From: Streptomyces sp. NBC_01283
GTDB lineage: Bacteria; Actinomycetota; Actinomycetes; Streptomycetales; Streptomycetaceae
Direction of reading: 5' to 3'
Assembly (NCBI RefSeq): GCF_041435335.1
Contig: NZ_CP108430.1
Span: 8,962,001 to 9,026,000 of the forward strand
Length of the DNA stretch: 64,000 bases
Shown here: piece after piece, positions 51,676-60,399 of the stretch
Layout of the letters: each line of letters opens with the position of its first letter
How positions within the stretch are numbered: the first letter of the stretch is position 1
Notes under the pieces: generated by a model
Database searches by the model: none
The model's input: the letters and a program-made list of their open reading frames with translations, nothing else
What the model was told of the DNA's origin: nothing
Position numbers and translations under genes: made by a program

Positions 51676-52557
51676 TCAGATCGCCTGCACATCGCCATGG
51701 GTCGAGGAAGCGACCGTGTCGCGATGGGCGAAGTCGCCGGGTGGGATGCCGGGGTGGTGGCTGGGCCGTGGTTCCGGTGCGGTCGCGGCCGGGCCGAGGG
51801 TGAGCCGGGAGACGATGCGGTAGCGGTCGCCGCGGTACAGCGAGTGGACGTACTCGACCGGGCAGTCGGAATGGTCCGAGGTGAGCCGCTCGACCAGCAG
51901 GGCGGGGGAGAGCTCGGGCACATCGAGCACGTCGGCCTCGGCCCGGGTCACCACCGTCGGCTCGATGGTCTGGATCGCTTCGCGGACGTGAACGTCATGA
52001 TGCTCGCTCAAGTGCTCGTACAGATCGCCGTTCTCCAGTTCCTGCGCGGAGAGGCCGGGCACCAGATCGGCACGGATGTGCAGGTGCTCGATGGCCATCG
52101 GGGCGCCGTCGACGAGCCGCAGCCGGGCCACGTAGACGATCCGGGCGGCGGGGGAGAGGCGCAGCTTGCGGCCGACGCGGGCGCCGGCCTGGATGGTGGT
52201 GAACTCCAGGAGCCGGCTGGACCAGGCGCCCCCAGCGCGCGGCACCTTCAACCCATGCGCAGGTGAGATCAGCTCCTGGGTGATCTTCTCCGGCGCGACG
52301 AACATGCCACGCCCGTGTTCGCGGACGAGAACACCCGCCGCGACCAGTTCATCCACGGCCGCGCGCAGGGTGGGGCGCGAGACGCCCAGGTCCGCGCAGA
52401 GCGCACGCTCGGAGGGGATGGGATCGCCGGGGCGCTGTGACTCGACGAGTTGCAGGAGGTGGTCACGGACCCGCTCCCGTTTGAGCACCGCTCCCGAGGA
52501 GCGCCGCCCGACCCCCGCCTTTGCCGTCCCGTCCGCGTCGTTCGCGTCGGTGGTCAC
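51676..52557 (-). CDS. DasR-like GntR/HutC-family regulator
   Basis: 293 residues from GTG 52557, with GAGGGGGCGGAAG upstream. The winged helix is RPGDPIPSERALCADLGVSRPTLRAAVDELVAAGVL; the UTRA ligand domain contains RLVDGAPMAIEHLHIRADLVPG and PVEYVHSLYRGDRYRIVSRL. This closing motif and layout are those of DasR, the Streptomyces GlcNAc sensor. It is longer than DasR at both ends. Divergent from the sugar ABC importer and glycosidases, it most likely controls them in response to a phosphorylated amino sugar (inferred). Confidence 0.87.
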   Translation of the reverse strand: MTTDANDADGTAKAGVGRRSSGAVLKRERVRDHLLQLVESQRPGDPIPSERALCADLGVSRPTLRAAVDELVAAGVLVREHGRGMFVAPEKITQELISPAHGLKVPRAGGAWSSRLLEFTTIQAGARVGRKLRLSPAARIVYVARLRLVDGAPMAIEHLHIRADLVPGLSAQELENGDLYEHLSEHHDVHVREAIQTIEPTVVTRAEADVLDVPELSPALLVERLTSDHSDCPVEYVHSLYRGDRYRIVSRLTLGPAATAPEPRPSHHPGIPPGDFAHRDTVASSTHGDVQAI

Positions 52558-52671
52558 CTTCCGCCCCCTCTTGCCGTACGACCAGCTGTCTGACCAGTGC
52601 ACCACGAATGCATGGAGATCGACAACCAAATCATTAACTCCCGTGGTTGCAGCGGGGGTTGACGCATCCAA

Positions 52672-52683
52672 TGGTCTATGCCA
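52672..52683 (+). promoter_or_regulatory. DasR-box-like site upstream of ABC importer
   Basis: TGGTCTATGCCA matches 10 of 12 bases of the core TGGTCTAGACCA of the known DasR-responsive element. It lies 70 bp before the binding-protein gene. TTGACG at 52659-52664 could be the -35 box. Either DasR itself or the adjacent DasR-like protein may bind it. Confidence 0.55.
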
Positions 52684-52706
52684 GCTTTCTCCCTCACCAG
52701 AGGTCA

Positions 52707-52731
52707 CCTGACCAGTTAGAAGCTGGTCAGG
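52707..52731. promoter_or_regulatory. 25-bp inverted repeat upstream of ABC importer
   Basis: CCTGACCAG-N7-CTGGTCAGG, perfect 9-bp arms, 22 bp before the GTG of the binding-protein gene. The half-site GACCAG recurs twice as a direct repeat near the regulator's start (52580-52598). These repeated half-sites suggest the local GntR protein's own operator; an mRNA hairpin is the alternative. Confidence 0.55.
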
Positions 52732-52753
52732 CCCGGCACCCCAGAGGTGAACC

Positions 52754-54022
52754 GTGAAGTTCCGTTTCCTTGCCGGTGTGTCCGCGCTCGTCGCGGTCGC
52801 CGGGCTCAGCGCCTGCTCGTCCGGCTCCGGTGACGGGGACTCCGCCGGCGGCGGGAAGAGCGCGATCGATGTGTGGCTGATGCGCGACAGCGTCTCGTCC
52901 GCCTTCCAGAAGGACTTCGAGAAGGGCTTCGAAGCCGCGCACCCGGACATCGACGTCCGCATCCAGATCCAGGAGTGGGACGGTATCGGCGAGAAGGTCA
53001 CCGCCGCGCTGGCCAGCAACGACGCCCCCGACGTCATCGAGACGGGCAACACCCAGGTCGCCCAGTTCGCGCAGAGCGGCGGCCTGCTGGACCTGAGCGA
53101 CAAGGTCGACGACCTCGGCGGCGACGCCTGGCTCAAGGGACTCGCCGAGCCGGGAGCCTGGGAGGGCAAGCAGTATGGCGTCCCGTACTACGCGGCGAAC
53201 CGCGTCGTCATCTACCGCAAGGACCTCTTCGAGAAGGCCGGCGTCGACGCCTTCTCCATCAAGACCCGCGACCAGTGGACGGCCGCGACGAAGAAGCTCA
53301 ACAAGGGCTCGCAGCAAGGCATTTACCTGCCCGGGCAGAACTGGTACACCTACGCAGGCTTCGTCTGGGACGAGGGCGGCGACCTCGCCACCGAGTCGGG
53401 CGGCACCTGGAAGGGCTCGCTGGACAGCCCCCAGGCGCTGCGCGCCATGACCTTCTACAAGAAGCTGCAGGCCCTGGGCAAGGGGCCCAAGGACTCCGAC
53501 GAGGCGCAGCCGCCGCAGGCCGAGGTCATGGCCAAGGGCCAGGTCGCGCAGATCATCAGCACGCCGGGCGGAGCCAACGTCGTCACGCAGAACAACCCCG
53601 AACTCAAGGACAAGCTGGGCTTCTTCCCGATCCCTGGCAAGACGGCCGACGAACCGGGCGCCGTCTTCACCGGCGGCTCCGACCTGGTGATCCCGACGGT
53701 GTCGCAGCACCACGACGCCGCGTACACCTTCGTCAAGGAGCTGACCGGCGACGCCTGGCAGAAGAAGCTCGCCGTCGCCATGAGCTACGTCCCCAACAAG
53801 ACCACGCTCGCCGGCGCGGTCGCCTCCGACCCGGGCGCCTCCGCCATGGCGCAGGGAGCGGCCGTGGGGCACGCGACGCCGAACACGCCGGGCTGGGCCG
53901 CCGTCGAGGCCAAGAACCCCATCAAGGACTACCTGACCGCCGTCCTCACGGGAGGCGATCCGAAGCACAAGGCCGCCGAGGCGTCCGACGCCATCACCAA
54001 CGCCATGAAGTCCGGCTCCTGA
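52754..54022 (+). CDS. Sugar ABC transporter lipoprotein (substrate-binding, DasA/NgcE-like)
   Basis: 422 residues from GTG 52754 (AGAGGTGAACC upstream). The lipoprotein signal ends in the lipobox LSAC (Cys21), followed by a Gly/Ser linker. The family-1 binding fold is seen in IDVWLMRDSVSSAFQKDFEKG, NDAPDVIETGNTQVAQFA, YGVPYYAANRVVIYRKDLFEKAG and VFTGGSDLVIP. The layout resembles DasA, the chitobiose receptor. Likely binds an N-acetylglucosamine-containing oligosaccharide. The msiK-type ATPase is not encoded here, as usual for Streptomyces. Confidence 0.88.
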   Translation: MKFRFLAGVSALVAVAGLSACSSGSGDGDSAGGGKSAIDVWLMRDSVSSAFQKDFEKGFEAAHPDIDVRIQIQEWDGIGEKVTAALASNDAPDVIETGNTQVAQFAQSGGLLDLSDKVDDLGGDAWLKGLAEPGAWEGKQYGVPYYAANRVVIYRKDLFEKAGVDAFSIKTRDQWTAATKKLNKGSQQGIYLPGQNWYTYAGFVWDEGGDLATESGGTWKGSLDSPQALRAMTFYKKLQALGKGPKDSDEAQPPQAEVMAKGQVAQIISTPGGANVVTQNNPELKDKLGFFPIPGKTADEPGAVFTGGSDLVIPTVSQHHDAAYTFVKELTGDAWQKKLAVAMSYVPNKTTLAGAVASDPGASAMAQGAAVGHATPNTPGWAAVEAKNPIKDYLTAVLTGGDPKHKAAEASDAITNAMKSGS

Positions 54023-54138
54023 CCCGCCCGTTGACTGCCCCCGCCCGTCGACCGCCCTCGCGCTGAAGCGACTGCCTCCGCGCTGAAGTGCCTGCCTCCC
54101 GCACTGACGTGCCGCCCCCGCACCGAGAGGAGTGCGCC

Positions 54139-55104
54139 GTGACGATCGTCCGTGACCCGATGGACCCGGTAGTGTCCCGACAGCCTCGGCGTACGCCGAT
54201 CACCAGCCGCCGCGCCACGACATCCGGAATCTGGCCGTACCTGCTCGTGACGCCCGCGGTCCTCGGAATGCTGTACCTGCTCGTCTACCCGCTGGCGCGG
54301 GCCGTCCTGATCTCCTTCCAGGACTTCGGTCTGCGCCAGCTCATCCTCGGTGACGCGCACTACACCGGATTCGACAACTACACGCAACTGCTGTCCGACC
54401 CCCGGTTCTGGACCGTGGTGCGCCGCACCTTCCTCTTCATGGCCGTCAACGTCGTGCTGATCATGGTCCTGTCGACACTCGTGGCCCTGATGGTGGAGCG
54501 GCTCGGGCGGTTCGGCCGCACGGCCGTGCTCAGCGCGCTCGTGCTCACCTGGGCGATGCCCGTGGTCGCGGCGACCACCGTGTTCCAGTGGCTCTTCCAC
54601 TCCGAGTTCGGGATCGTCAACCACGCCCTCACCGGCCTCGGTTTCAGCAGTTTCGAAGGCTATCCGTGGCTGGCGCACGGACCGGCGGCGTTCGCCATCC
54701 TGGTCACCCTGGTCGTGTGGCAGTCGGTGCCGTTCGCCGCGATCACGCTGTACTCGGCACTCACCACCGTGCCCACCGAGCTCTACGAGGCCGCGCGCAT
54801 CGACGGCGCATCCGGGTTCCGCATCTTCCGCTCCGTCACCCTGCCGATCGTACGGCCGATCTTCATGCTGGTCCTCTCCCTCGAAGTCATCTGGACGTTC
54901 AAGGCGTTCGTGCAGATCTGGGTGATGACCCGCGGCGGCCCCGGCGACGCCACGACGATCCTGCCGGTCTACGCCGTGCAGACCGCACTGGCCCAGCAGC
55001 GCTACGACCTGGGATCGGCCGCGTCGATGCTGACCGTGCTGCTCATGTCCGGCGTACTGATCGCGTACTTCCGCCAGATGTTCCGACAGGAGAACGAGCT
55101 GTGA
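54139..55104 (+). CDS. Sugar ABC transporter permease (MalF/DasB-like)
   Basis: 321 residues from GTG 54139, preceded by GAGAGGAG. Six membrane segments, beginning IWPYLLVTPAVLGMLYLLVYPL. The EAA loop is YEAARIDGASGFRIFRSVTLP, the contact site for the ATPase. It overlaps the next permease by 4 bp (GTGA). Forms the membrane channel with that partner. Confidence 0.9.
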   Translation: MTIVRDPMDPVVSRQPRRTPITSRRATTSGIWPYLLVTPAVLGMLYLLVYPLARAVLISFQDFGLRQLILGDAHYTGFDNYTQLLSDPRFWTVVRRTFLFMAVNVVLIMVLSTLVALMVERLGRFGRTAVLSALVLTWAMPVVAATTVFQWLFHSEFGIVNHALTGLGFSSFEGYPWLAHGPAAFAILVTLVVWQSVPFAAITLYSALTTVPTELYEAARIDGASGFRIFRSVTLPIVRPIFMLVLSLEVIWTFKAFVQIWVMTRGGPGDATTILPVYAVQTALAQQRYDLGSAASMLTVLLMSGVLIAYFRQMFRQENEL

Positions 55105-55937
55105 CGACCTCGCGCGCACTGCGCCGCCTGCCGCTCGACATCGCCGCGACCGTGACGGTCGTCGTCTGCCTCTTCCCCGTCTACTGGATGGTCACCACCG
55201 CCTTCAAACCGGCACGCGACATCCAGTCCGACAGCCCTCAACTGCTCCCGCAGAGCTGGACCTTCGACCACTTCCACCGGGCCATCGACGCGGACGGATT
55301 CGGCCTGTTCTGGCGCAACAGCGTGCTCGTCACCCTGGGCGCCGTCGCCCTCGCCCTGCTCGTCGCGCTCGGAGCCTCGTTCGCCGTGGCCCGGATGCGC
55401 TGGCGCGGACGCCGCCAGTTCATGCTCATGGTGTTCATCGCGCAGATGGCACCGTGGGAGTCCCTGATCATCCCCGTCTACATCATCTCCCGGGACACCG
55501 GGATGCTCGACCGGCTGCCGACACTGACCCTCGTCTACTTCATGATGACGCTGCCCTTCACCGTCGTCGTGCTGCGCGGATTCATCGCGACGATCCCGGC
55601 GGAGCTCGAGGAGTCGGCGCAGGTCGACGGCTGCACCCGGCTCGGCGCGTTCCGGCACGTGGCGCTCCCGCTGCTCGCGCCCGGCCTGATGGCCACGTCG
55701 CTGTTCGGCTACATCACGGCGTGGAACGAATTCGCCTACGCCAACTTCCTGATCATCAAGCAGCAGGACCACCGGACGCTGCCGGTGTGGCTGTCCTCGT
55801 TCCACAACACCTTCGGCACCGACTGGGGCGCCACCATGGCCGCCTCGACCCTGTTCGCGCTGCCCGCGCTGGCGATCTTCCTGCTGTTGCAGCGACACGT
55901 GACATCCGGGTTCGCCGCCGGCGCCGTCAAGGGCTGA
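55101..55937 (+). CDS. Sugar ABC transporter permease (MalG/DasC-like)
   Basis: 278 residues from GTG 55101. Six membrane segments starting ATVTVVVCLFPVYWMVTTAF; EAA loop LEESAQVDGCTRLGAFRHVALP. C-terminal RHVTSGFAAGAVKG is the standard end of this family. Translationally coupled to the upstream permease. The second half of the channel that imports the released glycan. Confidence 0.9.
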   Translation: MTTSRALRRLPLDIAATVTVVVCLFPVYWMVTTAFKPARDIQSDSPQLLPQSWTFDHFHRAIDADGFGLFWRNSVLVTLGAVALALLVALGASFAVARMRWRGRRQFMLMVFIAQMAPWESLIIPVYIISRDTGMLDRLPTLTLVYFMMTLPFTVVVLRGFIATIPAELEESAQVDGCTRLGAFRHVALPLLAPGLMATSLFGYITAWNEFAYANFLIIKQQDHRTLPVWLSSFHNTFGTDWGATMAASTLFALPALAIFLLLQRHVTSGFAAGAVKG

Positions 55938-56023
55938 CCCCTCCACCGCGCCCGCCCCTCCACCGTGTGTGACCCGCTACAGCGCCCGTCCCGCATCCCT
56001 CCCGCCCGCACCGGAGGTCCGCC

Positions 56024-57589
56024 GTGCCCGCGTCCCGCCCCGCACTCGTACCCGCGCCCACCCAACTGACCCACCGACCGGGCCACTTCACGCTCAACCC
56101 CGACACCACACTGCGCGTCACGCCAGGCGCCGAACCCGCCGCCACCCTGCTGCGCACCCTCATCGCACCCGCCACCGGACTACCGCTGAGCCCCGCCCCC
56201 GACGGTCCGTTCGTCCTCGCACTCGACCCAGGACTCGGCGGACTGGGCGCGGAAGGCTACGGCCTGACGATCTCGTCCGACGCCGTGCTGCTGCGAGCCG
56301 CCCACCTCACCGGTCTGCTGCGCGGCATCCAGACGATACGTCAGCTGCTCCCCACCCAAGCCCTGGCGAACCGGGCCCGGCCGGGCGTGCCCTGGCACCT
56401 GCCCTGCGTCGAGATCACGGACGTACCACGGCACGCGTGGCGTGGGTTCATGCTCGACGTTGCACGCCACTTCCAGCCGGTGGCATTCCTGCGCCGCTAC
56501 GTCGATCTGCTCGCGTTGCACAAACTGAACGTGCTGCATCTGCACCTCACCGACGACCAGGGCTGGCGGCTGCCGGTCGCCGACTATCCGCTGCTGACCG
56601 AGGTGGGCGGACGGCGTGCCCAGTCGATGGTGGGCCCCGCCGGGTCCGACGTCCTCGACGGCATACCGCACGAAGGGGCCTACACAGAAAGGGAATTGCG
56701 CGACCTCGTCACCTACGCCACCGCCCGCGGCGTCACGATCGTGCCCGAAGTGGAGATGCCCGGCCACGCCCGCGCGGCCCTGGCCGCCTATCCCGAACTC
56801 GGCACCGTCCCGGGCCGCCGGCTCGACGTATGGACCCGCTGGGGCGTGTGCGACACGGTCCTCGGCGTCCACGAGCCCGTCCTCGACTTCTGCCGCGCCG
56901 TCCTCGACACCGTGCTGGACATCTTTCCCTCCCCGCACGTGCACGTCGGCGGAGACGAATGCCCCACGACCGAGTGGGCCGCAAGCCCCGCCGCACACGA
57001 GCGCATCAAGGCCGAAGGTCTGTCAGGGCCGGGCGAGTTACGCGGATGGTTCCTCGGCCAGGTCGGCAACCACCTCCTTGGGCGCGGCCGGATCCCGACC
57101 GCGTGGGCCGAGACGGGGGAGGGCCTGCCGCCCGAGTTCACCGTCATGACCTGGCGCGATCCCGAGCACACCCGCATCGCCCTCAAACGCGGCCACAACG
57201 TGGTCAGCAGCCAGCACAGCGCCGCCTACCTCGACTACGCCCAGTCCGCCTCCCCGGCCGAACCACCCGCCCAGCCCGGCATCGTGGTCGATCTCCGCAG
57301 CGTTCACGACCACGACCCTCCCGAGAGCCCCGCCTCGGGAGGTGAACTCATCGGCGTACAGGCCCAGTTGTGGACCGAGTTCGCCCCCACCGCGGTCCAC
57401 ATCGACTACCTGGCCTTCCCCCGGCTCGCCGCGTTCGCCGACCGGGCCTGGCACGGCGCCTCCCCCTGGCCCCTGGCGCGCGCACGCCTGATCGCGCACG
57501 GCGACAGACTCGCCGCACTTGGCGTGCGGCACGGACCGTTCGACCCGTACGTCCCCGTCCCCCACCGTTTCGGAGAGGAATCGACATGA
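56024..57589 (+). CDS. Intracellular beta-N-acetylhexosaminidase, GH20
   Basis: 521 residues from GTG 56024 (GGAGGT upstream). A GH20b-type N-terminal domain (1-125) precedes the catalytic barrel with LNVLHLHLTDDQGWRLP and the catalytic Asp311-Glu312 pair in HVHVGGDECPTTEW. No signal peptide, so it acts in the cytoplasm on imported oligosaccharide and removes terminal GlcNAc or GalNAc by substrate-assisted catalysis. It overlaps the next gene by 4 bp (ATGA), placing it in the importer operon. Confidence 0.92.
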   Translation: MPASRPALVPAPTQLTHRPGHFTLNPDTTLRVTPGAEPAATLLRTLIAPATGLPLSPAPDGPFVLALDPGLGGLGAEGYGLTISSDAVLLRAAHLTGLLRGIQTIRQLLPTQALANRARPGVPWHLPCVEITDVPRHAWRGFMLDVARHFQPVAFLRRYVDLLALHKLNVLHLHLTDDQGWRLPVADYPLLTEVGGRRAQSMVGPAGSDVLDGIPHEGAYTERELRDLVTYATARGVTIVPEVEMPGHARAALAAYPELGTVPGRRLDVWTRWGVCDTVLGVHEPVLDFCRAVLDTVLDIFPSPHVHVGGDECPTTEWAASPAAHERIKAEGLSGPGELRGWFLGQVGNHLLGRGRIPTAWAETGEGLPPEFTVMTWRDPEHTRIALKRGHNVVSSQHSAAYLDYAQSASPAEPPAQPGIVVDLRSVHDHDPPESPASGGELIGVQAQLWTEFAPTAVHIDYLAFPRLAAFADRAWHGASPWPLARARLIAHGDRLAALGVRHGPFDPYVPVPHRFGEEST

Positions 57590-59025
57590 GTCCAGCACGA
57601 AAGCCCTCCCGCCTCGCACTCACGAGATCGGCACGCTTAGCCCTCGTCGCCCTGATGGGCTGCACCAGCCTGGCCGCGCTGCCCGCCACCGAGGCCGGCG
57701 CCGCCGCGGGTAGCGTGTCGGTGCAGCACCACACCGGCTCCACCGGCAGCGACCAGGCCGAACCGTGGCTGAAGGTGAAGAACACCGGCACGTCCTCCGT
57801 GGCACTGAGCGGCGTGAAGCTGCGCTACTACTTCAAGGCCGACTCGGCGAGCGCCACCTACCGCTTCGCCTGTTCATGGGCCGTGAAGGGCTGCGGCAAC
57901 ATCACCGGTACCTTCGGCACGCTCGCCCACCCGACCGCCAACGCCGACCGCTACCTGGAGATCGGCTTCACCTCGGGCGCCGGTTCCCTCCCCGCCGGAG
58001 CCGACAGCGGCGACCTCCAGCTCCGCTTCTACCGCTCCGACTGGCAGTCCCTGAACCAGCGGGACGACTACTCCTTCAGCGCCGCGCAGAGCTCCTACGC
58101 GAACTGGTCGAAGGTCACCGCCCAACTGGACGGAGCGACGGTCTGGGGCACCGCCCCCGAGGGCAACGACCCCACAGATCCGACCGATCCCACCGACCCG
58201 ACCGATCCGCCAGGCCCCGGCGGGACCCTCTTCGACGACTTCACCTACACCAAGTACGACGACCCGGCCATCTCCGCACACGGCTGGAACGTGCGCTCCA
58301 ACTCCGGCGGTCCCGGAGTGCCGGGTGCGACCTGGGCGCCGCAGAACGTGACGTTCTCCTCCTCCGGCGGTAACTCCGTGATGAACCTGGAGACGTCGAC
58401 AGCGGGCACGGGCGAGAGCACCAAGCAGACCGAAGTGCTCACCAAGGCCCTGAAGTTCAAGAACGGGACGTACGCGGCGCGCGTGAAGTTCAGCGACGCC
58501 CCGAAGAGCGGACCGGACGGGGACCACCTGGTGCAGACGTTCTTCACCATCAACGACCTCAAGGCGCCGATGGCGGACGACTACGCCGAGTACGACTTCG
58601 AGTACCTGCCCAACGGCGGCTGGGGCGAGCCGTCGAACATCCTCTACACGACGTCCTGGGAGACCTACAACCCAGACCCCTGGCAGGCTGTCAACCAGCA
58701 CACCGAGAGCCGGCAGAGCTACGCGGGATGGCACGACCTGATCGTCACGATCGACAACAACTCCATCCGCTACTACGTCGACGGGCAGCAGTTCGGCACG
58801 CACGACGCCGCATATCTGCCGGAGCGGCCCATGTCGATCAACTTCAACCAGTGGCTGATCGACCTCGCCGGACAGACCAGCACCAGCCCGCGCGCGTACG
58901 ACCAGCAGGTGGACTACGTCCTGCACGTCAAGGACCAGGTCCTGACCCCCGCGCAGGTTGCCGCCAAGCTGGCCGCGTACCGCAGCGCGGGCACCGCCTT
59001 CGAGGACACGGTGCCGTCCTCGTGA
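57586..59025 (+). CDS. Secreted CBM3-like plus GH16-like glycoside hydrolase
   Basis: 479 residues from ATG 57586 (GGAGAGGAA). Signal peptide to about ATEAGAA (residue 40). Residues 44-185 are a CBM3-like beta-sandwich (EPWLKVKNTGTSSVALSGVKLRY, FYRSDWQSLNQRDDYSF), then a (PTD)n linker (196-212). Residues 214-460 are a jelly-roll with EYDFE (Glu335, Asp337, Glu339), matching the GH16 ExDxE catalytic motif, and FDDFTYTKYDD at its start. Possible substrates are beta-glucans or related polysaccharides; binding of crystalline cellulose or chitin by the CBM is inferred. Confidence 0.8.
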   Translation: MSPARKPSRLALTRSARLALVALMGCTSLAALPATEAGAAAGSVSVQHHTGSTGSDQAEPWLKVKNTGTSSVALSGVKLRYYFKADSASATYRFACSWAVKGCGNITGTFGTLAHPTANADRYLEIGFTSGAGSLPAGADSGDLQLRFYRSDWQSLNQRDDYSFSAAQSSYANWSKVTAQLDGATVWGTAPEGNDPTDPTDPTDPTDPPGPGGTLFDDFTYTKYDDPAISAHGWNVRSNSGGPGVPGATWAPQNVTFSSSGGNSVMNLETSTAGTGESTKQTEVLTKALKFKNGTYAARVKFSDAPKSGPDGDHLVQTFFTINDLKAPMADDYAEYDFEYLPNGGWGEPSNILYTTSWETYNPDPWQAVNQHTESRQSYAGWHDLIVTIDNNSIRYYVDGQQFGTHDAAYLPERPMSINFNQWLIDLAGQTSTSPRAYDQQVDYVLHVKDQVLTPAQVAAKLAAYRSAGTAFEDTVPSS

Positions 59026-59049
59026 AGTGAAAGCAGGTCATCGACAGCC

Positions 59050-59083
59050 GGTGCCCGCACATCTGCGTCATGGTGCGGGCACC
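59050..59083. terminator. Terminator hairpin between GH16 and Endo H genes
   Basis: GGTGCCCGCAC (59050-59060) and GTGCGGGCACC (59073-59083) form a perfect 11-bp stem with a 12-nt loop between two convergent genes. No T-run follows on either side, as is common in Streptomyces. Confidence 0.75.
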
Positions 59084-59195
59084 CGCGCGACCGCGCCTCC
59101 GACATCGTTGTCGAAGGCGCGGCCTGCACGGTTCGCGGCCCTACGGGATGCGGCAGACCCCGGGGGAACGGCGTGCGACGGGACCTACCGCTGCC

Positions 59196-60134
59196 TTACG
59201 GCGTGTAGACGGCGCCACTGCCGTACAGCTCCCTGGTGAACGCGGAGACGTCGGCGCTGCGATCGGTGCCGTCGAGGTTGTACGTCAGATAGACGCCGTA
59301 TCCCTCGCTGACGGTACGACGGGCGAGGCTGGCGGACGTGCTCTGCGAGGTCCCGCCGATCTCGACGGCCGCCGGCGACAGCTTCGACTTGGGCAGTGCG
59401 ATGCGGGGGACCTGCCAGGTGCCGTAGTACGGGTTCCAGGCGTAGTTGAACTTGGAGGAGATGTCGACGCCGCCGTAGGAAAGGCGTGACGCGGCCGGGC
59501 CGATGTTGTAGAGGCTGATGATCTTGTTCGGCATGTTCGCGCGCAGTGCCGTCACCAGGTACACGAACGAGCTGGCGTTGGGCTGGCCGGTGCCGTTGTT
59601 GCCGTACTCGGCGTATTCGTCGTCGAAGTCGATGCCGTCGAGTCCGTACTTGGTCACGGTGTCCGACAGCTGCTTCGCGAACGCCGCGGACGCCTGCTGG
59701 GACGGGAAGTTGGCGAACCCGGCGCCCTGGTGGTTGCCGAGCACCGAGAGGACGACCTTGATGCCCTTCTGCTGCAAGGGCCGTATCTCCGTGACAGCGT
59801 TGTCGAGGACGCGCTGCACGTTCTCGTTGAAGTGCAGATACGCCGCCTTCTTGCTCGTGTCGTAGTTGATGTTCGCCGCGAAGATCACCGCGACGTCGAA
59901 GACGTTGCCACCGCCGTTGGCGAGGGTGTACTTGCCGACATTCCGCATGCTGTTGTTGTTCACCTCGACGTACGCCACCGAGGTTGGCCCCTGTTTCGCG
60001 GCGGGAGCGGGAGCGGGGGTGGCAGCGGGGGCCGCTGCCGCGCCGGTCGTGGCGGTCGTGCCGAAGGCGAGGGCCGCGACGGCCGAGAGCGCGAGCGCGG
60101 CCACCCGCACTCTGCTCCGTACCAGAGTGAACAT
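59196..60134 (-). CDS. Endo-beta-N-acetylglucosaminidase H (GH18)
   Basis: 312 residues from ATG 60134 (GGGAGACC upstream); an ATG at 60152 is less likely. Signal peptide, then the mature start KQGPTSVAYVEVNNNSM. GH18 motif DGIDFDDEY (Asp166, Asp169, Asp171, Glu173). The sequence follows S. plicatus Endo H closely as I remember it (VAVIFAANINYDT, VLGNHQGAGFANFPSQQA, YAWNPYYGTWQVP). The enzyme cuts between the two core GlcNAc residues of high-mannose N-glycans outside the cell. It faces the importer/GH20 operon, which could use its products. Confidence 0.93.
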   Translation of the reverse strand: MFTLVRSRVRVAALALSAVAALAFGTTATTGAAAAPAATPAPAPAAKQGPTSVAYVEVNNNSMRNVGKYTLANGGGNVFDVAVIFAANINYDTSKKAAYLHFNENVQRVLDNAVTEIRPLQQKGIKVVLSVLGNHQGAGFANFPSQQASAAFAKQLSDTVTKYGLDGIDFDDEYAEYGNNGTGQPNASSFVYLVTALRANMPNKIISLYNIGPAASRLSYGGVDISSKFNYAWNPYYGTWQVPRIALPKSKLSPAAVEIGGTSQSTSASLARRTVSEGYGVYLTYNLDGTDRSADVSAFTRELYGSGAVYTP

Positions 60135-60325
60135 CGTTGATCGGTCTCCCATCGTGTGGTCGGCGCCGGGTTGTTCGGAAGCGCCGAGTGAAGCCTCCGA
60201 GTTTTCTGCGCCTGTGACTGAATCCTGAGAATCATGCGCGAACTCTTCACGGCTTACACATGCGCCTCACGACAACCTGGCGCCCGGGTCGATGGGAGGT
60301 GATGAGAGGTAGTGCCTTATACGGT

Positions 60326-60376
60326 TTCAGGCGTCAGGGTGGAGACGGCTGAGCCGTCTCCACCCTGACGCCTGAA
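60326..60376 (-). terminator. 51-nt perfect palindrome, strong terminator
   Basis: Two 25-nt arms that are exact reverse complements (60326-60350 starting TTCAGGCGTCAGG; 60352-60376) around one central G. It begins 24 nt downstream of the stop of the minus-strand gene at 60400, where it can act as a very stable terminator. Its length and perfection exceed the other hairpins of the window. Confidence 0.7.
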
Positions 60377-60399
60377 GTGGTTGGTTTATGAGCAAGAAG

